From positions 1 to 64,000 of the forward strand of contig NZ_AULM01000009.1 in assembly GCF_000422285.1 (NCBI RefSeq): 64,000 nt of DNA, in the 5' to 3' direction. A model generated the notes under the pieces. It was not told the DNA's origin. It ran no database searches and worked only from the letters and a program-made list of their open reading frames with translations. Below are positions 52,878-62,793 of the stretch, piece by piece; within the stretch, counting starts at the first letter, position 1; every line of letters starts with the position of its first letter. A program made the position numbers and the translations under genes. The stretch is from Desulfatiglans anilini DSM 4660 (lineage in GTDB: Bacteria; Desulfobacterota; DSM-4660; Desulfatiglandales; Desulfatiglandaceae).

Positions 52878-54305
52878 GTGGCGCTGATCTGGCACGAGAC
52901 GACCGCAGGCCGCATCGCGGAAACCTTGAAGGCCCGATGGATCCAGGGTGATCCGGATGTCCGTTTTCAGGGGATCGCAACGGATTCTCGTCAAACATGC
53001 CAAGGAAGACTGTTCTGGGCCTTGAAGGGAGAACGTTTCGACGCCCATGACTTCCTCGAGCAGGCCGTCGCAAAAGGGGCTTCCGGTCTCCTCGTCCAGT
53101 CGGGGCGTACTCTGCCGCCGCTCACACGCGAGGAAATCGTCGTCCTGGCCGTCGAGGACCCCATCCGCTCCCTCGGCAATCTTGCTGCCTGGTGGCGGCA
53201 TCAGGTCCCCATCAAGGTCGTCGCGGTGACGGGCAGCGCCGGAAAAACGACCACGAAGGAGATGATTGCCACCATCTTGAACCTTGGAGAAAAAACCCTC
53301 TGGAACGAGGGGAATCTCAACAATTTGATCGGCCTCCCTTTGACCCTTTTCAGGCTCGAGACCGAGCACCATTGCGCCGTCCTGGAGATGGGCATGAACC
53401 GCAAGGGCGAAATCGCCGCCCTGACTGAGATCGCCGACCCCGATGTCGGGGTGATCACGAACGTCGGACCGGTGCACACCGAAGGACTCGGGGGTCTGGC
53501 GGGTGTTGCCGCCGCAAAAGTGGAGATGATCGAGCGGATCAGGAGCACGGCCTCCGTGGTCGTCAACGGCGACAACCAGCCGTTGATGGAAGCGGTCGCC
53601 GGATGCAACCGGCCCGTGGTCACTTTCGGCTTCACCCCGGGCAACACGGTCCACGCCGAACGGATCGAGGCCCGCGGCCACGAGGGATTCGCCTTCGATC
53701 TCGCTTACGGGGGACGCACTTACCCGATGACCGTCTCCGTCCCAGGGCTGCAGAATGTCTGGAACGCGCTCGGCGCGGCCGCGGCGGCCCTTTGCCTGAC
53801 CATCCACCCGGATCAGATCGCCGAAGGATTGCGCCTCTTCAAGGGCATGCACGGACGCTTCGAGATCCTCTTCCTTGGAAGCAACATCCTGCTGGTGGAT
53901 GACACCTACAACGCAAACCCGCTCGCCCTCGACACGACGCTTGCCTCCCTCGAGGGGCTGGCGGCCGGAGGAAGGCGCATCGTCATCGGCCTGGGCGACA
54001 TGCTCGAACTGGGGGACGCGGCGCTCCACGCGCATCGCGAGGCAGGACGGCGCGTCACGGAAACCGGGGCGGAGTGGTTCCTGGCGGCTGGGCGCCATGC
54101 CTCCGATATGCAGGCGGGCGCGATCGAAGCCGGGATGCCGCCGGACCACATCCGCGTGGTCGCCGACGCCGCGGCCATGCTGGAGACAATCGTCCCGCTG
54201 CTGAGGCAGGGCGACCTGGTCTTCCTGAAGGGCTCCCGCAGGATGGGACTCGATCTCGTCAGCAGGGGGCTGCACGAAACCTTCGGCGAAGGAGAACAGG
54301 CATGA
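52878..54305 (+). CDS. murF: UDP-MurNAc-pentapeptide synthetase
   Basis: The 475-aa ligase adds D-Ala-D-Ala to the UDP-MurNAc-tripeptide. It has VTGSAGKTTTKEMIA (here SAGKTT in the usual GSxGKT place), LWNEGNLNNLIG, ALEMG-like VLEMGMNRKGEI, TNVGPVH and VDDTYNANP. The start is GTG at 52878, directly after the murE stop with AGGAGG six bases upstream. D-Ala-D-Ala must come from a Ddl encoded elsewhere, since none is in this cluster. Its stop overlaps the response-regulator ATG. Confidence 0.95.
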   Translation: MALIWHETTAGRIAETLKARWIQGDPDVRFQGIATDSRQTCQGRLFWALKGERFDAHDFLEQAVAKGASGLLVQSGRTLPPLTREEIVVLAVEDPIRSLGNLAAWWRHQVPIKVVAVTGSAGKTTTKEMIATILNLGEKTLWNEGNLNNLIGLPLTLFRLETEHHCAVLEMGMNRKGEIAALTEIADPDVGVITNVGPVHTEGLGGLAGVAAAKVEMIERIRSTASVVVNGDNQPLMEAVAGCNRPVVTFGFTPGNTVHAERIEARGHEGFAFDLAYGGRTYPMTVSVPGLQNVWNALGAAAAALCLTIHPDQIAEGLRLFKGMHGRFEILFLGSNILLVDDTYNANPLALDTTLASLEGLAAGGRRIVIGLGDMLELGDAALHAHREAGRRVTETGAEWFLAAGRHASDMQAGAIEAGMPPDHIRVVADAAAMLETIVPLLRQGDLVFLKGSRRMGLDLVSRGLHETFGEGEQA

Positions 54306-54697
54306 TAAGAAAGGGCATGAAAATACTCGTGGTCGACGACGAACCGAACATGCGCATCCTCCTGTCCGAGGTCCTGCGCTCCCAGGGTTTCGACGTCTGC
54401 GTAGCGGAAAACGGCATGGAGTCCCTCGAACAGATGGGGTCCCAGGAATTCGATCTGGTCATCACCGATATCCGGATGCCCATCCTGGATGGCATCGAGA
54501 TGCTGAAGCGGATGAAACAGGCCAACCGGCGGGAGAGGATCATCGTCATGTCCGCGACGTGGGCAGAGTTCGATGAAGGACGTGAGGATCTGCCCGACGT
54601 CATGATGCATTTCGAAAAACCATTTCAGCTCGACCACCTATTGACAGCCGTTCATGCCGCGGCGGACACCTCCGGCCGGCTGGCGGCTGCCCTTTGA
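54302..54697 (+). CDS. Stand-alone CheY-like response regulator inside the dcw cluster
   Basis: The 131-aa single receiver domain keeps every phosphorylation residue: Asp12 and Asp13 (VVDDEP), phospho-acceptor Asp56 (ITDIRMP), Ser84 (VMSAT) and Lys106 (FEKPF). It has no output domain. The ATG overlaps the murF stop (ATGA), and GGAGAACAGG precedes it, so it is co-translated with wall-synthesis enzymes. No kinase is nearby. A receiver between murF and mraY is not part of the standard cluster; it may report a signal to a division or wall protein. ATG at 54317 is an alternative start. Confidence 0.92.
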   Translation: MIRKGMKILVVDDEPNMRILLSEVLRSQGFDVCVAENGMESLEQMGSQEFDLVITDIRMPILDGIEMLKRMKQANRRERIIVMSATWAEFDEGREDLPDVMMHFEKPFQLDHLLTAVHAAADTSGRLAAAL

Positions 54698-54734
54698 TGG
54701 AGTCATTCGACCTTCTGAGGAAAGCGGCAAGGCC

Positions 54735-55814
54735 ATGATTTACAAACTCATCATGCTCTTTCAGGCGGACGTCACCTGGTTGAACGTGTTTCGCTACATC
54801 ACGTTCCGGACGATTCTCGCCACCCTCACGGCCCTGTGCATCTCCTTCCTCTTCGGTCCGTGGGTGATCAGTCGCCTGCGAGCCTTGCAGATCGGACAGT
54901 ACATTCGCGAAGAGGGGCCGGCGAGCCACAAACCCAAGGCCGGGACCCCCACCATGGGCGGGTGCCTGATCATCCCCGCCATTCTGGCCTCCTCTCTCGC
55001 CTGGTCGGATCCAGCCAATCTCCTCGTGTGGGTCGTGGTCTTCGTCCTGGTATCGTTCGGGGCCATCGGCTTTGCAGACGATTATCTGAAGACGGTGCGC
55101 AAGAACAACCGGGGGCTCAGCCCGTCGGGGAAATTCTCCCTGCAGGTATGCGCAGCCCTCATCACAGCGATCGTGCTCTACGTCTACCCCGGGCTCGACA
55201 CCCGGCTGAGCATCCCGTTTCTGAAAAACATCACCCCTGACCTGGGGCTGTTCTATATCCCCTTCGCAGTCTTCGTCATCGTCGGGGCGTCGAACGCCGT
55301 CAACCTGACAGACGGCCTCGACGGTCTGGCCATCGGGCCGACCGCCATCGCTTTCACGGCTTATGTCGTGTTCGCCTACCTGGCCGGGCATTTCAAAATC
55401 GCCGCCTACCTGCAAATCCCATACGTCGGTGCGGCCGGCGAGATTTCGGTGATCTGCGGGGCAGCCGTGGGCGCAGGGCTGGGCTTTCTGTGGTTCAACG
55501 CCTATCCCGCCGAAATATTCATGGGCGACGTTGGTTCTCTCTCACTCGGTGCCGGGCTGGGAGCGGCCGCACTGGTAACCAAGCAAGAAATCGTGCTGGT
55601 CCTGGTGGGCGGCCTGTTTGTCTTCGAAGCGCTTTCGGTGATCTTTCAGGTGGGATATTTCAAACTGACCGGCGGCCACCGCATCTTTCGAATGGCGCCG
55701 ATTCATCACCATTTTGAACTGAAAGGATGGCCCGAACCCAAGGTCATCGTCCGGTTCTGGATTATCTCGATCATACTGGCACTGATGTCGATCAGCACGT
55801 TGAAGCTCAGATAA
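54735..55814 (+). CDS. mraY: Phospho-N-acetylmuramoyl-pentapeptide transferase
   Basis: The 359-aa enzyme with ten membrane helices makes lipid I from UDP-MurNAc-pentapeptide and undecaprenyl phosphate. It shows [16 protein letters not shown] with the Asp pair, the [13 protein letters not shown] loop, [12 protein letters not shown] and [13 protein letters not shown], which together are diagnostic. The ATG at 54735 is chosen as the family start despite an open frame back to 54654. It follows the response regulator by 37 bases. Confidence 0.96.
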   Translation: MIYKLIMLFQADVTWLNVFRYITFRTILATLTALCISFLFGPWVISRLRALQIGQYIREEGPASHKPKAGTPTMGGCLIIPAILASSLAWSDPANLLVWVVVFVLVSFGAIGFADDYLKTVRKNNRGLSPSGKFSLQVCAALITAIVLYVYPGLDTRLSIPFLKNITPDLGLFYIPFAVFVIVGASNAVNLTDGLDGLAIGPTAIAFTAYVVFAYLAGHFKIAAYLQIPYVGAAGEISVICGAAVGAGLGFLWFNAYPAEIFMGDVGSLSLGAGLGAAALVTKQEIVLVLVGGLFVFEALSVIFQVGYFKLTGGHRIFRMAPIHHHFELKGWPEPKVIVRFWIISIILALMSISTLKLR

Positions 55815-55921
55815 TTAATCGGCACTAGAAGAAAAACACGCCATGCCGATAGAGGATGAACGAGCACTGCCACAGGCATGCTTCAGAGACGCTGAAAAAA
55901 GAAACGGAGACCGAAACCACC

Positions 55922-57346
55922 ATGCAGGACCGCCGCACCCCGAGCGCAGACCGATCAGCCCTCCCCTTCCGGATGGAACTCGCACACCCGCCGGATGTCC
56001 GTGGCCGAAAGGCCGTTGTCGCAGGTCTGGGCGTTTCCGGGATTGCATCCGCCCGCTGGCTCATGCAGGCCGGCGCGCAGGTCACCATCAGCGAAATCCG
56101 GCGGCTGGAGGCCTTCGACCCGAAGCTCGTCACCGAACTGCAGTCCGCCGGAATAACGATCGAGATCGGCGGTCATCAGAAGGAGACCTTTTTTCAGGCT
56201 GATCTGATCGTCCTCAGCCCCGGCGTACCCCTCGGAATGCCCTTGTGCGTGGGCGCCCGGGAAAAAGGGATCCCGGTCATCGGCGAGATGGAGCTTGCCG
56301 TCCACATCTTCCGCACCCCTGTCATCGCCATCACGGGGACCAACGGGAAATCCACGGTCACCGAGTGCCTGGGCGAGCTTCTTCACGGCGCCGGGCTGAA
56401 GGCCTTCGTGGGTGGAAACCTCGGCACGCCCCTCATGACCTACGCGATCGGTCCCCAAACCGACGACTGGGTCGTAGCGGAAGTGAGCAGTTTCCAGTTG
56501 GACACCAGCCCGAGCTTCCATCCGCGGGCCGCGGTCATCCTGAACATCACCCCCGACCATCTCGATCGCTATGCCGATTTCAATGCCTATGTCCGCTCGA
56601 AGCATGCCATCGCCCGCAACCAGGAACCGGGGGACCACCTGATCCTGAACGACGCCGACCCTCACCTGGAACACTTCGACCCTAGCGGGTCCACCATCCT
56701 CCGTTATGGCCTCGATGAGACGGAAAGGCGCCACGCCTTCATTCGTGACGGGGCCGTGGTCGTGCGCATGCCCTCCGGGTCTTTTCACCGTTTTTCACTC
56801 GGGTCCTTCGCCCTCCCGGGCCGTCACAATCTTGAGAACGTAATGGCCGTGATCCTGACCGCCCTCGCCGTGGGCATCCCTGAAACCGCCATACAGCAGG
56901 CCATCGACCGGTTCCGTGCCCTGCCCAACCGCCTGGAGAAGGTCGGCGAGCAGGATGGGGTCTCTTTCTACAACGATTCCAAGGCCACCAATGTGGATGC
57001 AGCCGTTCGTTCCATCGAAAGCGTGCCCGCCCCGATCGTGCTGATCGCAGGGGGCAGACACAAGGGTGCGGATTACAGGCCCCTCGCCGATGCAGGTGAG
57101 AAGCGCATCCGGCACGCCATCCTGATCGGGGAGGCCAAAAACCTCATCGCGGCCGACTTTTCGGGCAGAATCGCATTTTCAATGGCCGGGACCCTCGAGG
57201 CGGCGGTCGCCAAGGCCTTCGCGCTCGCGAAACCCGGCGACACGGTCCTCCTTGCACCTGCCTGCTCGAGCTTCGACATGTTCTCCGATTACGCCCATCG
57301 GGGCAGGGTATTCCGTCAAGCGGTGGAGGCGCTCAGCCATGGCTGA
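55922..57346 (+). CDS. murD: UDP-MurNAc-L-alanine:D-glutamate ligase
   Basis: The 474-aa ligase adds D-Glu. It starts after a short extension with GRKAVVAGLGVSGIASARWL, has the ATP site AITGTNGKSTVTE, EVSSFQLDT, LNITPDHLDRY and YNDSKATNVDA. Two starts are possible: 55856 (with AGAGG directly before it) and 55922; the second is preferred because it gives a length nearer to normal, but the choice is uncertain. It overlaps ftsW by eight bases. Confidence 0.93.
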   Translation: MQDRRTPSADRSALPFRMELAHPPDVRGRKAVVAGLGVSGIASARWLMQAGAQVTISEIRRLEAFDPKLVTELQSAGITIEIGGHQKETFFQADLIVLSPGVPLGMPLCVGAREKGIPVIGEMELAVHIFRTPVIAITGTNGKSTVTECLGELLHGAGLKAFVGGNLGTPLMTYAIGPQTDDWVVAEVSSFQLDTSPSFHPRAAVILNITPDHLDRYADFNAYVRSKHAIARNQEPGDHLILNDADPHLEHFDPSGSTILRYGLDETERRHAFIRDGAVVVRMPSGSFHRFSLGSFALPGRHNLENVMAVILTALAVGIPETAIQQAIDRFRALPNRLEKVGEQDGVSFYNDSKATNVDAAVRSIESVPAPIVLIAGGRHKGADYRPLADAGEKRIRHAILIGEAKNLIAADFSGRIAFSMAGTLEAAVAKAFALAKPGDTVLLAPACSSFDMFSDYAHRGRVFRQAVEALSHG

Positions 57347-58442
57347 AAAACAGACCACCAGCTCCGGCTATGATCTCATGCTCTTGATCCCGACGGTGTT
57401 TCTGCTCGCGATCGGTCTGGTCGTCGTCTACAGCGCGAGTTCCAATCTGGCGGCCCTGCGAATGAACGACGGCCATTTTTTCCTTAAAAGACAGGCCGTG
57501 TACTGCATCCTCGGAATTCTGATGATGATCATCCTCAGGAACGTCCCTGAAAAATATCTGCACCGGGGGGCCTATCCACTGCTGGGTTTGAGCCTTGCGC
57601 TTCTGCTCGCCCTTCACATCCCCGGCCTGGGTCTGCATGCAGGCGGCGCCACTCGTTGGCTGCGGCTGGGCGGGCTCGCCTTTCAGCCATCCGAAATGGC
57701 CAAATTCTCCTTGGCCGTCTTCCTGGCCTATTCCATGGCCAAGAAGGGCCCGGAGATGTCCAGCTTCACGAAAGGCGTGCTTTTCCATCTCGCCGTGATA
57801 GGCGTCATGATGCTCTTGATCCTTTCTCAGCCGGACCTGGGGACGACCGTCATCATCGGGGCCTGGACCTTCGTCATGCTTTTCGTGGGCGGGGCCCGCT
57901 TCTGGCAGCTCGGCATCCTCGCGGCCACAGCCATCCCCCCGCTGATATACATGATCATGCACGCGGAATACCGTGTAAAACGCTTGATGGCCTTTCTCGA
58001 CCCCTGGGAGGACCCTCAGGGGATCGGATTCCAGATCATTCATTCCTTCCTGGCCTTCGGTTCGGGCGGATTGCTGGGGGTAGGACTCGGAAACAGCAAG
58101 CAAAAGCTTTTTTATCTCCCGGAGCCGCACACGGATTTCGCGCTTTCGATCGCCGCGGAGGAGATGGGCTTCGTAGGCGTGGCCTTGATCACCGTCCTCT
58201 TCGGGATTTTGATCATGCGAGGCATCTACATCGCCCTCAACGCGCGCGACCTTTATTCAAGTTACCTGGCCTTCGGCCTCAGCTTCTTTCTGGGGCTCCA
58301 GGTCCTGATCAACATGAGCGTCGTTATGGGGCTGCTGCCCACCAAGGGCCTGACGCTGCCCTTCATCAGCTACGGAGGGTCGGCCCTGGTGATGAATCTG
58401 ATGGCTGTCGGTATTCTGATGCGCATTTCGGCGAAACAGTAA
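57339..58442 (+). CDS. ftsW: Septal peptidoglycan polymerase FtsW (SEDS family)
   Basis: The 367-aa protein with about ten membrane helices polymerises lipid II at the septum together with FtsI. SEDS motifs are visible: VYSASSNLA, GATRWLRLGGLAFQPSEMAK, LSQPDLGTTVII, the extracellular PEPHTDFALSIAAEEMGF and PFISYGGSALVMN. GGAGG lies ten bases upstream of the ATG at 57339. FtsW rather than RodA is indicated by position between murD and murG. Confidence 0.95.
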   Translation: MAEKQTTSSGYDLMLLIPTVFLLAIGLVVVYSASSNLAALRMNDGHFFLKRQAVYCILGILMMIILRNVPEKYLHRGAYPLLGLSLALLLALHIPGLGLHAGGATRWLRLGGLAFQPSEMAKFSLAVFLAYSMAKKGPEMSSFTKGVLFHLAVIGVMMLLILSQPDLGTTVIIGAWTFVMLFVGGARFWQLGILAATAIPPLIYMIMHAEYRVKRLMAFLDPWEDPQGIGFQIIHSFLAFGSGGLLGVGLGNSKQKLFYLPEPHTDFALSIAAEEMGFVGVALITVLFGILIMRGIYIALNARDLYSSYLAFGLSFFLGLQVLINMSVVMGLLPTKGLTLPFISYGGSALVMNLMAVGILMRISAKQ

Positions 58443-58463
58443 CGAGCGGACGGGAGGCCGCGT

Positions 58464-59582
58464 ATGCGGAGCATCGCAAATACACCCTGCTTCATCATCG
58501 CCGGCGGCGGAACCGGAGGGCACCTGTTCCCCGGTATCGCCGTAGCGGATGAAATCCGGTTTCGCATCCCCGGCTCCGTCACCGTGTTCATCATCAGTCA
58601 TCGTCCGATGGAAGCCGAGATCCTGGCCCGCCACGGACAGACCACCCGGAGCATCGACATCGAAGGCCTCCAGGGCCGGGGATGGCGCCGGAAATTCTCC
58701 TCTGCAGTGATGGTGCCGCGCAGCATTCTTCAATCCCGGGCCATCCTGACAGAATGTCAGCCGGCAGCCGTGATCGGCATGGGAGGTTACTCCGCGGGGC
58801 CCGCATGCCTCGCCGCCAGATGGATGGGCATCCCGACGGCGATCCACGAGCAGAACTCCTTCCCCGGCTTGACGAATCGCTGGCTGTCGCGGGTGGTCGA
58901 CCGCGTCTTCATCTCGTTCGAAGAGAGCCGCCCTTACCTGAAGGGTGATCGGATCGTGCTCACGGGGAACCCGGTCAGGAAGGAAATTCTCGCCGTCCGG
59001 GGAAAAGGGCCTGCCGCCGGCTCCCCTTTCACCCTCCTCGTGGTCGGTGGAAGCCAGGGGGCAAAGGCCATCAACGAGGTGATGATACCGGCCGTTGCGG
59101 ACCTGGTGCAGAACGGAAGGGCGTTCAGGATCATCCACCAGACCGGGAAGGACGACTTCGAGGCGGTCCAGCAAGGATACAGGGCTCACGGTGTCCCGGC
59201 GGAGGTTTTCCCGTTCATCGATAACATGGCCGGGGCATACGCCGAAGCGCACCTCGTCATCGGGCGCGCCGGCGCGACGACGGTCTTCGAACTCGCTGCA
59301 GCCGGAAAACCGTCCGTCCTGGTGCCGTATCCCTATGCGGCGAACAACCATCAGGAATCGAATGCCCTAAGCCTCGTCCATGCGGGGGGCGCCCTCATGA
59401 TCCGGCAGTCTGAGCTGACCGGCGGCAAGCTTGCCGATGTCATTTCAGACCTGGCAGCCCATCCTGAGCGGCTGGACGAAATGAGGCGGAACGTCGCCCT
59501 GCTGAGCCGGCCGGACGCCGCCGCGGCGATCGTGGAGGGCATCCTGCAATGCGCGGAGGGGCGAAGTTCGCTCCGCGGCTGA
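58464..59582 (+). CDS. murG: UDP-GlcNAc:lipid I N-acetylglucosaminyltransferase
   Basis: The 372-aa GT28 enzyme adds GlcNAc to lipid I, making lipid II. The glycine-rich loop is [15 protein letters not shown] (about 12-26), then [35 protein letters not shown], and the donor site [23 protein letters not shown] in outline. The length is typical. GGGAGG lies upstream of the ATG. About 75 bases separate it from murC. Confidence 0.96.
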   Translation: MRSIANTPCFIIAGGGTGGHLFPGIAVADEIRFRIPGSVTVFIISHRPMEAEILARHGQTTRSIDIEGLQGRGWRRKFSSAVMVPRSILQSRAILTECQPAAVIGMGGYSAGPACLAARWMGIPTAIHEQNSFPGLTNRWLSRVVDRVFISFEESRPYLKGDRIVLTGNPVRKEILAVRGKGPAAGSPFTLLVVGGSQGAKAINEVMIPAVADLVQNGRAFRIIHQTGKDDFEAVQQGYRAHGVPAEVFPFIDNMAGAYAEAHLVIGRAGATTVFELAAAGKPSVLVPYPYAANNHQESNALSLVHAGGALMIRQSELTGGKLADVISDLAAHPERLDEMRRNVALLSRPDAAAAIVEGILQCAEGRSSLRG

Positions 59583-59658
59583 ACCCGGGGGCTCGGGGCG
59601 CCTGCCCCTGAGAGCCCGGGATGGCAACAAAAACAACCAGGAAAGGCAGTCCAAAGGC

Positions 59659-61047
59659 ATGCGACCATTCGGCAAGACAAAGAGGATTCACTTCGTCGGC
59701 ATCGGGGGCATCGGCATGAGCGGCATCGCCGAACTGCTGCTCAACCTCGGGTATGAGGTGAGCGGCTCCGACCTGAGAGTCTCCCAGGTCACCCGGCGGC
59801 TTGCCGGATTGGGCGCCGCGGTCTTCGAGGGCCACAGGGCCGAACATACCCTGGGGGCCGACGTGGTCGTATTTTCTTCGGCGGTGGCTCCGGACAACCC
59901 GGAGCTGGTTGCCGCCAGAGAACTCGCTATCCCCGTGATCCCGCGGGCTGAGATGCTTGCGGAGCTGATGCGCCTCAAATACGGGATCGCCGTGGCGGGC
60001 GCACACGGCAAGACGACCGCTACGTCGATGGTCGCATCGATCCTCACCAATGGAGGGCTCGACCCCACCGTGGTCATCGGGGGGCGGCTGGATATCTGGG
60101 GCGGCTCGAATGCCAAACCGGGGCAGGGTCCTTTCCTCGTGGCCGAGGCCGACGAGAGCGACGGCTCTTTTCTGGTGCTTTCTCCCACCATCGCCGTGGT
60201 GACCAACATCGACCGCGAGCACATGGACCACTACCGCAGCCTGGAAGCCCTTTACGAAACCTTTGTGCAGTTCATCAACAAGGTGCCCTTTTACGGCGTG
60301 TCGGTCCTGTGCCTCGACAACGAGGAGATACAGAACATCCTGCCGCGCTTGAAGAAACGCTGCCTGACCTACGGTATGACCTCGCAGGCCGACCTCCGTG
60401 CCAAAGACCTCCAAAAGCATCCCATGGCGGTCAGCTTCGAGGTGCTCCACCTGAACCGCTCACTCGGGCGGGTCATGGTCGGCATGCCGGGCGAGCATAA
60501 CGTCCTGAACGCGCTGGCCGCCATCGGGGTCGCCCTCGAGCTCGACCTCGGCATCGAAGTGATCCGCAAGGGACTGGAGAACCTAGGGGGGCTCGCCCGG
60601 CGATTTCAACGCAAGGGTACGGCCGGCGAAGTGCAGGTGGTCGACGACTACGGCCACCATCCGACCGAGATCATGGCCGTTCTGAGAACTGCACGCGACT
60701 GCTGGCCGGACAATCGCATCGTCGTGCTCTTTCAACCACACCGTTACAGCCGGACGAAAGACCTTTACGACCGCTTCGTCGTAGCCTTCAACGAGGCCGA
60801 CGTCCTGATCATCGCGCCGATTTACCCGGCGGGGGAGCGTCCCATCCCGGGGGTGAACTCGGTCTGGCTGGCGCAGGGCATCAAGGAACGCGGGCACAAG
60901 GATGTCCATCTGTGCCCCGAAGACGAGGACCCGCTCGACAAGCTCATGGGCATCCTCCAAAGCGGCGATGTGCTGATCACCCTCGGGGCGGGTGACATCC
61001 ACCGCGTAGGGGAACGGGCCCTCGAAAAACTCGACCGGAAGCCATGA
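59659..61047 (+). CDS. murC: UDP-N-acetylmuramate:L-alanine ligase
   Basis: The 462-aa ligase adds the first stem-peptide residue. It begins with the dinucleotide-like [18 protein letters not shown], has the ATP site [33 protein letters not shown] and [10 protein letters not shown]. The last part ([16 protein letters not shown]) is also diagnostic. The murB start overlaps its stop by four bases. The order murG-murC-murB-ftsQ is standard. Confidence 0.96.
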   Translation: MRPFGKTKRIHFVGIGGIGMSGIAELLLNLGYEVSGSDLRVSQVTRRLAGLGAAVFEGHRAEHTLGADVVVFSSAVAPDNPELVAARELAIPVIPRAEMLAELMRLKYGIAVAGAHGKTTATSMVASILTNGGLDPTVVIGGRLDIWGGSNAKPGQGPFLVAEADESDGSFLVLSPTIAVVTNIDREHMDHYRSLEALYETFVQFINKVPFYGVSVLCLDNEEIQNILPRLKKRCLTYGMTSQADLRAKDLQKHPMAVSFEVLHLNRSLGRVMVGMPGEHNVLNALAAIGVALELDLGIEVIRKGLENLGGLARRFQRKGTAGEVQVVDDYGHHPTEIMAVLRTARDCWPDNRIVVLFQPHRYSRTKDLYDRFVVAFNEADVLIIAPIYPAGERPIPGVNSVWLAQGIKERGHKDVHLCPEDEDPLDKLMGILQSGDVLITLGAGDIHRVGERALEKLDRKP

Positions 61048-61964
61048 GGATGACGGAAGCGCAGCGTCTTGGAATGGATGAATTGACCGGCGCGCAGGTG
61101 ACCTGGAACGCCCCGATGGACCGATACACCACCTTTCGTATCGGAGGCCCGGCCGAAGCGGTCTATGCGGCACGGGATAGAGAGGAACTGGCGCGGGTTC
61201 TGGCGTTTCTCCGCCGCGAGGCCATTCCCTGGCGGCTCCTGGGAGCCGGGAGCAACCTCCTCGTGCGGGATGGAGGAGTGCCCGGGGTGCTCATCGTCCT
61301 GAAAGGCGCCCTGGCTTCCTTTGAGCGGGCCGCCATGAACCCGTTTCTGGTGACGGCGGGGGCGGGTTTGCCTGTTCGATCGCTCATGCGCCGGTCTCTG
61401 GCGGACGGTTTTACCGGGCTCGAATATCTTGCGGGGATCCCCGGGACTGTCGGAGGCGCGGTCGCCATGAATGCCGGGGCATTCGGGAAGGAGATCGCAT
61501 CGAGCCTCGCATCCGTAACCATCCTGACCGCGTCGGGCGAGGTGAGGGTCATGGAGTGCGCGGAGCTGCGTTTCCGCTACCGGCAGGCTGAGTTCCCCCC
61601 GGAGACGGTGATCCTGGAGGCCGGCCTGAACGTCGAGCCCTCTTCCTCCGAGGCGGTGCGCCGACGCCTCCAGACGTTTTTGCAAAGACGCAAGGCCGGC
61701 CAACCATGGGGGGCGGCCAGCGCAGGGTCCGTCTTCAAGAATCCTCCCGGAGATTTTGCCGGCCGGCTGATCGAGGAGGCCGGCCTGAAGGGGAAACGGA
61801 TCGGTGGGGCCGAGATATCCAGGAAGCACGCGAATTTCATTGTCAACACCGGTACGGCCACGGCTGCCGATGTCCTGGCACTCATGACGCTTGCACGCGA
61901 GCGGGTGCATGATCGGCACGGAATTTTGCTCGAGGCGGAAATTCAAATCATAGGTGAGGAGTGA
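61044..61964 (+). CDS. murB: UDP-N-acetylenolpyruvoylglucosamine reductase
   Basis: The 306-aa FAD enzyme reduces enolpyruvyl-UDP-GlcNAc to UDP-MurNAc. It shows [45 protein letters not shown] (in outline), the type II signature [19 protein letters not shown] with the catalytic Ser, and a final Glu in [12 protein letters not shown]. The length and SAGSVFKNP loop mark the shorter type IIa/b class. Both ends overlap neighbours (ATGA at murC; one base shared with ftsQ). Confidence 0.95.
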   Translation: MRMTEAQRLGMDELTGAQVTWNAPMDRYTTFRIGGPAEAVYAARDREELARVLAFLRREAIPWRLLGAGSNLLVRDGGVPGVLIVLKGALASFERAAMNPFLVTAGAGLPVRSLMRRSLADGFTGLEYLAGIPGTVGGAVAMNAGAFGKEIASSLASVTILTASGEVRVMECAELRFRYRQAEFPPETVILEAGLNVEPSSSEAVRRRLQTFLQRRKAGQPWGAASAGSVFKNPPGDFAGRLIEEAGLKGKRIGGAEISRKHANFIVNTGTATAADVLALMTLARERVHDRHGILLEAEIQIIGEE

Positions 61965-62764
61965 TGTCCAGAGGCAACCGTATCAAGCGTCGGTCAGACT
62001 ACAGCTGGATCCCCAGACTCTTGAACAGTTTTGGAAAAGGGGTCCTGAGCCTTGCCGGAGTTCTCTGCGCCATCGGGCTCCTGAGCGCCTTCTTCCTCTC
62101 CCTCTATCAGTTCGCCCTGCTCTCCCCGCTGCTCAGGCTGGAGATCGTGCAGGTCGAGGGCGCCGATCCCGTACTCGAAAGGGAACTGATGGCCATGGGA
62201 AAGCTGCACAGCGGCTTGAGCCTCGCCGGAATCCAGTTGGGGAAGCTCAAACGTGACATGGAAGTTCATCCCTGGGTACGCCGTGTCCAGATCGAAAGGC
62301 GCCTTCCCCACACCCTCGTCATCAGCGTCGAGAAGGAAGAACCCGTAGCGATCGTAGTCCTGGACCACGCCCGGTTCCTGAACAAACACGGGGAGCTTTT
62401 CAAGCGGGTCACCGCCGTAGATCCGGTCAATTTCCCGGTGATCACAGGGGTTCCGGCGGATTCCCCGGACCTCCCGAGCCTGCTTGCTCGTGCGGTCGAC
62501 ATCTTGAACACCCTGGGGGCTGAACAACCGCCCTGGGCAGTAGACAACCTCGCGGAGATCCACCTCAAAGACAGATCGGATCTCTCGCTCTACTACACGC
62601 ACATGGACGCCCGGATCGAATGCGCGCCGGATGCCCTGGCCGAGGCCATGCCCAACCTGAGGCAACTCACGTCGTATCTCCAGGAGAAAGGCGAGTTGGA
62701 GCGGCTGAGAAGCATCAACCTGAATTATACCGAAGGCGCAGTGGCAGCCTTTGCGAAGAGCTGA
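61964..62764 (+). CDS. ftsQ: Cell-division protein FtsQ
   Basis: The 266-aa bitopic protein has a basic N terminus (RIKRRSDYSW), one membrane helix (about 23-48), a POTRA domain (about 58-130, LRLEIVQVEGADPV; LKRDMEVHPWVRRVQIERRLP in outline) and a FtsQ beta domain (about 135-240). It recruits FtsB/FtsL to the septum. The ATG at 61964 is preferred to an adjacent GTG; GAGGAG precedes it. No ddl lies between murB and ftsQ, unlike the E. coli order. Confidence 0.92.
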   Translation: MSRGNRIKRRSDYSWIPRLLNSFGKGVLSLAGVLCAIGLLSAFFLSLYQFALLSPLLRLEIVQVEGADPVLERELMAMGKLHSGLSLAGIQLGKLKRDMEVHPWVRRVQIERRLPHTLVISVEKEEPVAIVVLDHARFLNKHGELFKRVTAVDPVNFPVITGVPADSPDLPSLLARAVDILNTLGAEQPPWAVDNLAEIHLKDRSDLSLYYTHMDARIECAPDALAEAMPNLRQLTSYLQEKGELERLRSINLNYTEGAVAAFAKS

Positions 62765-62793
62765 GCAGCGCCCCTGAATGGGAGACAGGATCT

